A stretch of 64,000 nucleotides of DNA from a virus, in the IMG/VR virus record IMGVR_UViG_3300032050_000009, positions 109,398-173,397 of that record, one strand, 5' to 3'. The notes under the pieces are model-generated. The model did not search any database and was not told the origin of the DNA. It saw nothing but the letters and a program-made list of their open reading frames with translations. The position numbers and the translations under genes were made by a program. This document shows, piece after piece, positions 63,937 to 64,000 of this stretch; the stretch's first letter is position 1, and each line of letters starts with the position of its first letter.

Positions 63937-64000
63937 ATGAGATTTACACAACTTCTAACAAATTTGATTTTGGAACAATCACGTTTCCAAGTTCTGTATG
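63937..64000 (+). CDS. Start of a gene cut by the window edge
   Basis: An ATG followed by 20 further codons with no stop: MRFTQLLTNLILEQSRFQVL. The amphipathic N-terminal helix with L-I-x-E-Q is of the same style as the starts of the proteins at 55800 and 58283. It follows a candidate late promoter by 24 bases, so a late gene, perhaps a head or assembly protein, is likely. The rest is outside the window. Confidence 0.6.
   Translation, partial: MRFTQLLTNLILEQSRFQVLY

Noticed and set aside
1-64000. Integrated prophage in a bacterial chromosome
   Set aside because: No integrase, attachment site or host housekeeping genes; gene content is that of a T4-like virulent phage.

Overview
The window is a continuous piece of an A+T-rich genome from a large tailed phage of the T4-like (myovirus) lineage. 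Both ends cut through genes. T4-type genes recognisable from sequence include a gp32-like ssDNA-binding protein, a UvsX recombinase, a 5'-3' exonuclease, the gp41 helicase, NrdB and NrdA, a gp61-like primase, gp47 and gp46, and the baseplate wedge proteins gp25 and gp6. No polymerase, clamp, terminase, portal, capsid, integrase, tRNA or CRISPR array lies in this window. Several features point to a Bacteroidota host: an RpoD-like sigma factor of Bacteroidota type, a TTG-N18-TATTTTTG promoter, SprB-type adhesin repeats, signal peptides ending in AQ or SQ, a histone H1-like protein, and start codons that lack Shine-Dalgarno sequences. The host is inferred, not shown.

Layout. Positions 1-8.3 kb (+) carry DNA replication, recombination and nucleotide genes, closed by a strong terminator after nrdA. 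Positions 8.3-33.2 kb (+) are a late structural block: baseplate wedge proteins, a 1843-residue wedge or tail protein with an unexpected membrane-like segment, several unrecognised tail proteins, two proteins with SprB repeats, and a RuvC-like nuclease at the end. Positions 33.2-45.9 kb (-) form a fibre island of four modular proteins plus a trypsin-like protease. The fibre proteins are built from Thr-Pro-rich stalks, beta-propeller-like modules and a leucine-rich-repeat tip. Positions 45.9-54.1 kb (+) return to DNA metabolism (primase, PD-(D/E)XK nuclease, gp47/gp46) with an exported lytic transglycosylase in between, and end with the sigma factor. Positions 54.1-57.3 kb hold a probable lysis and membrane cluster (amidase, a spanin-like overlapping gene pair, other membrane proteins). 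Positions 57.3-64 kb hold possible head or scaffold-like proteins, small conserved proteins, an H1-like protein, DnaJ, and a D12-class adenine methyltransferase.

Regulation. A short motif, TATTTAT(A/T)A, recurs in the small gaps ahead of late-type genes on both strands, usually 21-24 bases before the start codon. I propose it as the late promoter element; the phage sigma factor is a candidate reader. In a by-eye scan I found no GATC site in the whole window, although a Dam-family methyltransferase is encoded.

The most novel-looking element is the minus-strand fibre island with its protease. Its beta-propeller module also occurs in a plus-strand tail protein, and one small gene is a stand-alone copy of a fibre N-terminal domain.
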